NCBI GenBank assembly: GCA_025055115.1
Contig: JANWYJ010000011.1
Location: 19,082-83,081 of the forward strand
Length of the DNA stretch: 64,000 nt
Direction: 5' to 3'
From: Gemmata sp.
GTDB taxonomy: Bacteria > Planctomycetota > Planctomycetia > Gemmatales > Gemmataceae
Positions 62,593 to 64,000 of this stretch are shown here, piece after piece. Numbering within the stretch: the first letter of the stretch is position 1; the number at the start of each line of letters is the position of its first letter. Below the pieces are notes generated by a model. It had not been told where the DNA came from. It was given only the letters and a program-made list of their open reading frames with translations, and ran no database searches. A program made the position numbers and the translations under genes.

Positions 62593-62643
62593 TTCTAAGC
62601 CCCCAAAAAGTTGGAAAATCCTTCTAAGCCCCCAAAAAGTTGG
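62593..62643. repeat. 29-bp-spaced direct repeat upstream of the kinase gene
   Basis: TTCTAAGCCCCCAAAAAGTT begins at 62593 and again at 62622, each followed by GG. It lies between the dipeptidase 3' end (62701) and the kinase start (62557). Confidence 0.88.
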
Positions 62644-62700
62644 CCGTTCCGTTGGCTTGAGCGGGGGCGGAACTTGCTGACTATGGGGCCGTGGCCCGGC

Positions 62701-64000
62701 TCAGCGTTGGGTCCATTCGCGGCTGACTTTCTCCGCTTCGGCGAAGGCACGCATGAGGTTGCCTCCGAGGATTTTGTGAATTTGCTCTTTGGTGTAGCCA
62801 CGGTCGAGCAACAGTTGCGTCAGTTTGGGGTAGCAGGAAACATCCTCCAAGCCACGGGGCAGCTTGGAAACACCGTCGAAGTCGGAGCCAAGGCCGACGC
62901 AATCGATACCCGCCACTTGGACGATGTGATCAATGTGATCGACCACGATGCGGATATCGCCCGCGGGATAGTCGTTGGCTTTGACCCAGGCGCGGAATTC
63001 GTCGCGGTATTGGGCTTCGTCGTGCGGATATTTCAACTTTAACTCCCGGCTGACCTCAAACATCTTCTTCATCGCCCGTGCGCCCTCGGGTGTGACAAAT
63101 CCACTAAAAAAGTTGACCATCACAACACCGCGGTTAGCCTTGACCAATTTGAGCACCTCGTCGGGAACATTCCGAGGATGATCGGCGATCGCTTGCGCGG
63201 AGGAGTGGGAGAAGATCACCGGGGCCTTGGTCGCCTGGAGGGCCGCTTTCATCGTTTGTGGTGAAACATGGGATAAATCGACAAGCATCCCCAACCGGTT
63301 CATTTCGTGCACCACTTGGACGCCAAATTCGGTCAGACCGTGAGCTTTCGGCTGATCCGAGCAGGAGTCGGCCCAATCGAGGGATTCCGAGTGTGTGAGG
63401 GTCATGTAGCGAACGCCCAGGCGATAGTAATTGCGGAGCAAGTGGATCGAATTGTCGATGGCGTGCCCCCCTTCGATGCCAATGAGTGAGGCGATTTTGC
63501 CCTTTTTGTGGATGCGCAGGATGTCGTCGGTGCTATAGGCCATCTCGAAGGTGTCTGGGTAGCGGCGGGCCAGTTCGTGAATGAGGTCGATTTGTTCTAG
63601 CGTCGCTTTGACCGCAAGCCCTTTATGGCTGTACGACACGGGGACATAGGCACTCCAAAATTGTGCCCCGACGTGGCCTTGCCGCAAGCGGTCAATGTCG
63701 GTGTGGAAGCGTTTTTGCGGTTTGCGGAGGTCGATCGTTTTGAATCCGGGGCCGTCGGCCTCGCGTAGTTCCCAAGGCAGATCGTTGTGGCCGTCGATGA
63801 GGAGAGCCTCCCGGTGAATGGTTAAGGCTTCCGCTGAGACGACCACATCGGCAGGGGCGGCCTTGGGTGCCGGTGGGGCTTGAGGCCGGGTCTTGGGTGC
63901 CGGTGGGGCTTGAGGCCGGGTCTTGGGTGCCGGTGGGGCTTGGGGCAAAGCGGCTTGGGCCGCCCACCAACAACCCATACTGACGATAAAACCCCAAATC
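62701..64000 (-). CDS. Secreted M19 renal dipeptidase-like enzyme, 5' truncated by window edge
   Basis: 433 codons visible; the frame stays open to base 64000. The stretch before the in-frame ATG at 63978 (IWGFIVS) continues a hydrophobic signal sequence, so the true start is probably outside the window. A proline/alanine-rich segment follows, made by a 30-bp tandem repeat ([10 protein letters not shown] units). M19 zinc ligands: DGHNDLP, the bridging Glu in [20 protein letters not shown], and [14 protein letters not shown]; then GSDFDG near the C-terminus. Hydrolyses dipeptides, some with D-residues, outside the cytoplasm. Role here unknown. Confidence 0.92.
   Translation of the reverse strand, partial: IWGFIVSMGCWWAAQAALPQAPPAPKTRPQAPPAPKTRPQAPPAPKAAPADVVVSAEALTIHREALLIDGHNDLPWELREADGPGFKTIDLRKPQKRFHTDIDRLRQGHVGAQFWSAYVPVSYSHKGLAVKATLEQIDLIHELARRYPDTFEMAYSTDDILRIHKKGKIASLIGIEGGHAIDNSIHLLRNYYRLGVRYMTLTHSESLDWADSCSDQPKAHGLTEFGVQVVHEMNRLGMLVDLSHVSPQTMKAALQATKAPVIFSHSSAQAIADHPRNVPDEVLKLVKANRGVVMVNFFSGFVTPEGARAMKKMFEVSRELKLKYPHDEAQYRDEFRAWVKANDYPAGDIRIVVDHIDHIVQVAGIDCVGLGSDFDGVSKLPRGLEDVSCYPKLTQLLLDRGYTKEQIHKILGGNLMRAFAEAEKVSREWTQR
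63859..63948 (-). repeat. 30-bp in-frame tandem repeat encoding a Pro/Ala-rich linker
   Basis: About three units at a 30-bp period (GGTGCCGGTGGGGCTTGAGG on the plus strand) encode [10 protein letters not shown] repeats after the signal peptide of the dipeptidase. Confidence 0.88.

Overview
The window looks like a chromosomal segment of a planctomycete, most likely of the Gemmataceae/Thermogemmata type. This is an inference from gene content: four membrane-tethered Hanks-type Ser/Thr kinases, a PVC-type haem-binding dehydrogenase with HEAT repeats and CXXCH, a large multihaem cytochrome, DUF1573, NHL-propeller and NPCBM proteins, a giant tandem UvrA, and GC-rich codons with mixed ATG/GTG/TTG starts. 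No rRNA, CRISPR array, transposase or phage gene was seen. One tRNA (CAU anticodon) is present.

Layout. 1-5214 (+): a tandem UvrA fusion cut by the left edge. 5346-20568 is almost entirely minus-strand: an esterase-like protein, an NHL propeller, pyruvate carboxylase, DUF1573, ComF, an HDOD histidine kinase with an HTH response regulator, and MnmG; one small zinc-ribbon membrane protein lies on the plus strand. 20757-27567: a kinase, an A/T-rich orphan gene, a phosphohexomutase, a small c-type cytochrome, a Rad52-family protein and a secreted orphan. 27682-30243 (-): a sugar-nucleotide epimerase, a phosphoesterase and a very acidic repeat protein. 30631-35818 (+): a likely five-gene operon (ceramidase-like membrane protein, UxaE, fructuronate reductase-type SDR, Rieske oxygenase, RarD). 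35881-45443: an M24 peptidase, a multihaem PA14-like protein, a NupC-type transporter, a DinG-like helicase and a kinase. 45642-48884: an FHA-GAF-cyclase and an NPCBM protein. 49532-50644 (-): rplM-rpsI. 50829-53632: a membrane protein, a kinase and a small lipoprotein-like protein. 53749-64000 (-): a PVC cytochrome, tRNA, an M16 peptidase pair with a small membrane protein between them, a GNAT enzyme, a kinase, and an M19 dipeptidase cut by the right edge.

How the genes work together. Hexuronate catabolism is suggested by uxaE plus the SDR. Signalling is heavily represented (four kinases, a two-component pair and a nucleotidyl cyclase). The two M16 proteins look like complementary halves of a heterodimeric protease, with the small membrane protein translationally coupled between them.

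The most unusual signal is not a gene. Many gene ends and starts carry a local, imperfect direct duplication of the boundary sequence, often including the stop codon or the start/RBS. Six of these pairs are spaced 71 or 73 bp apart. Each locus has its own repeat sequence, so this is not a dispersed element, and most differences between copies are transitions.
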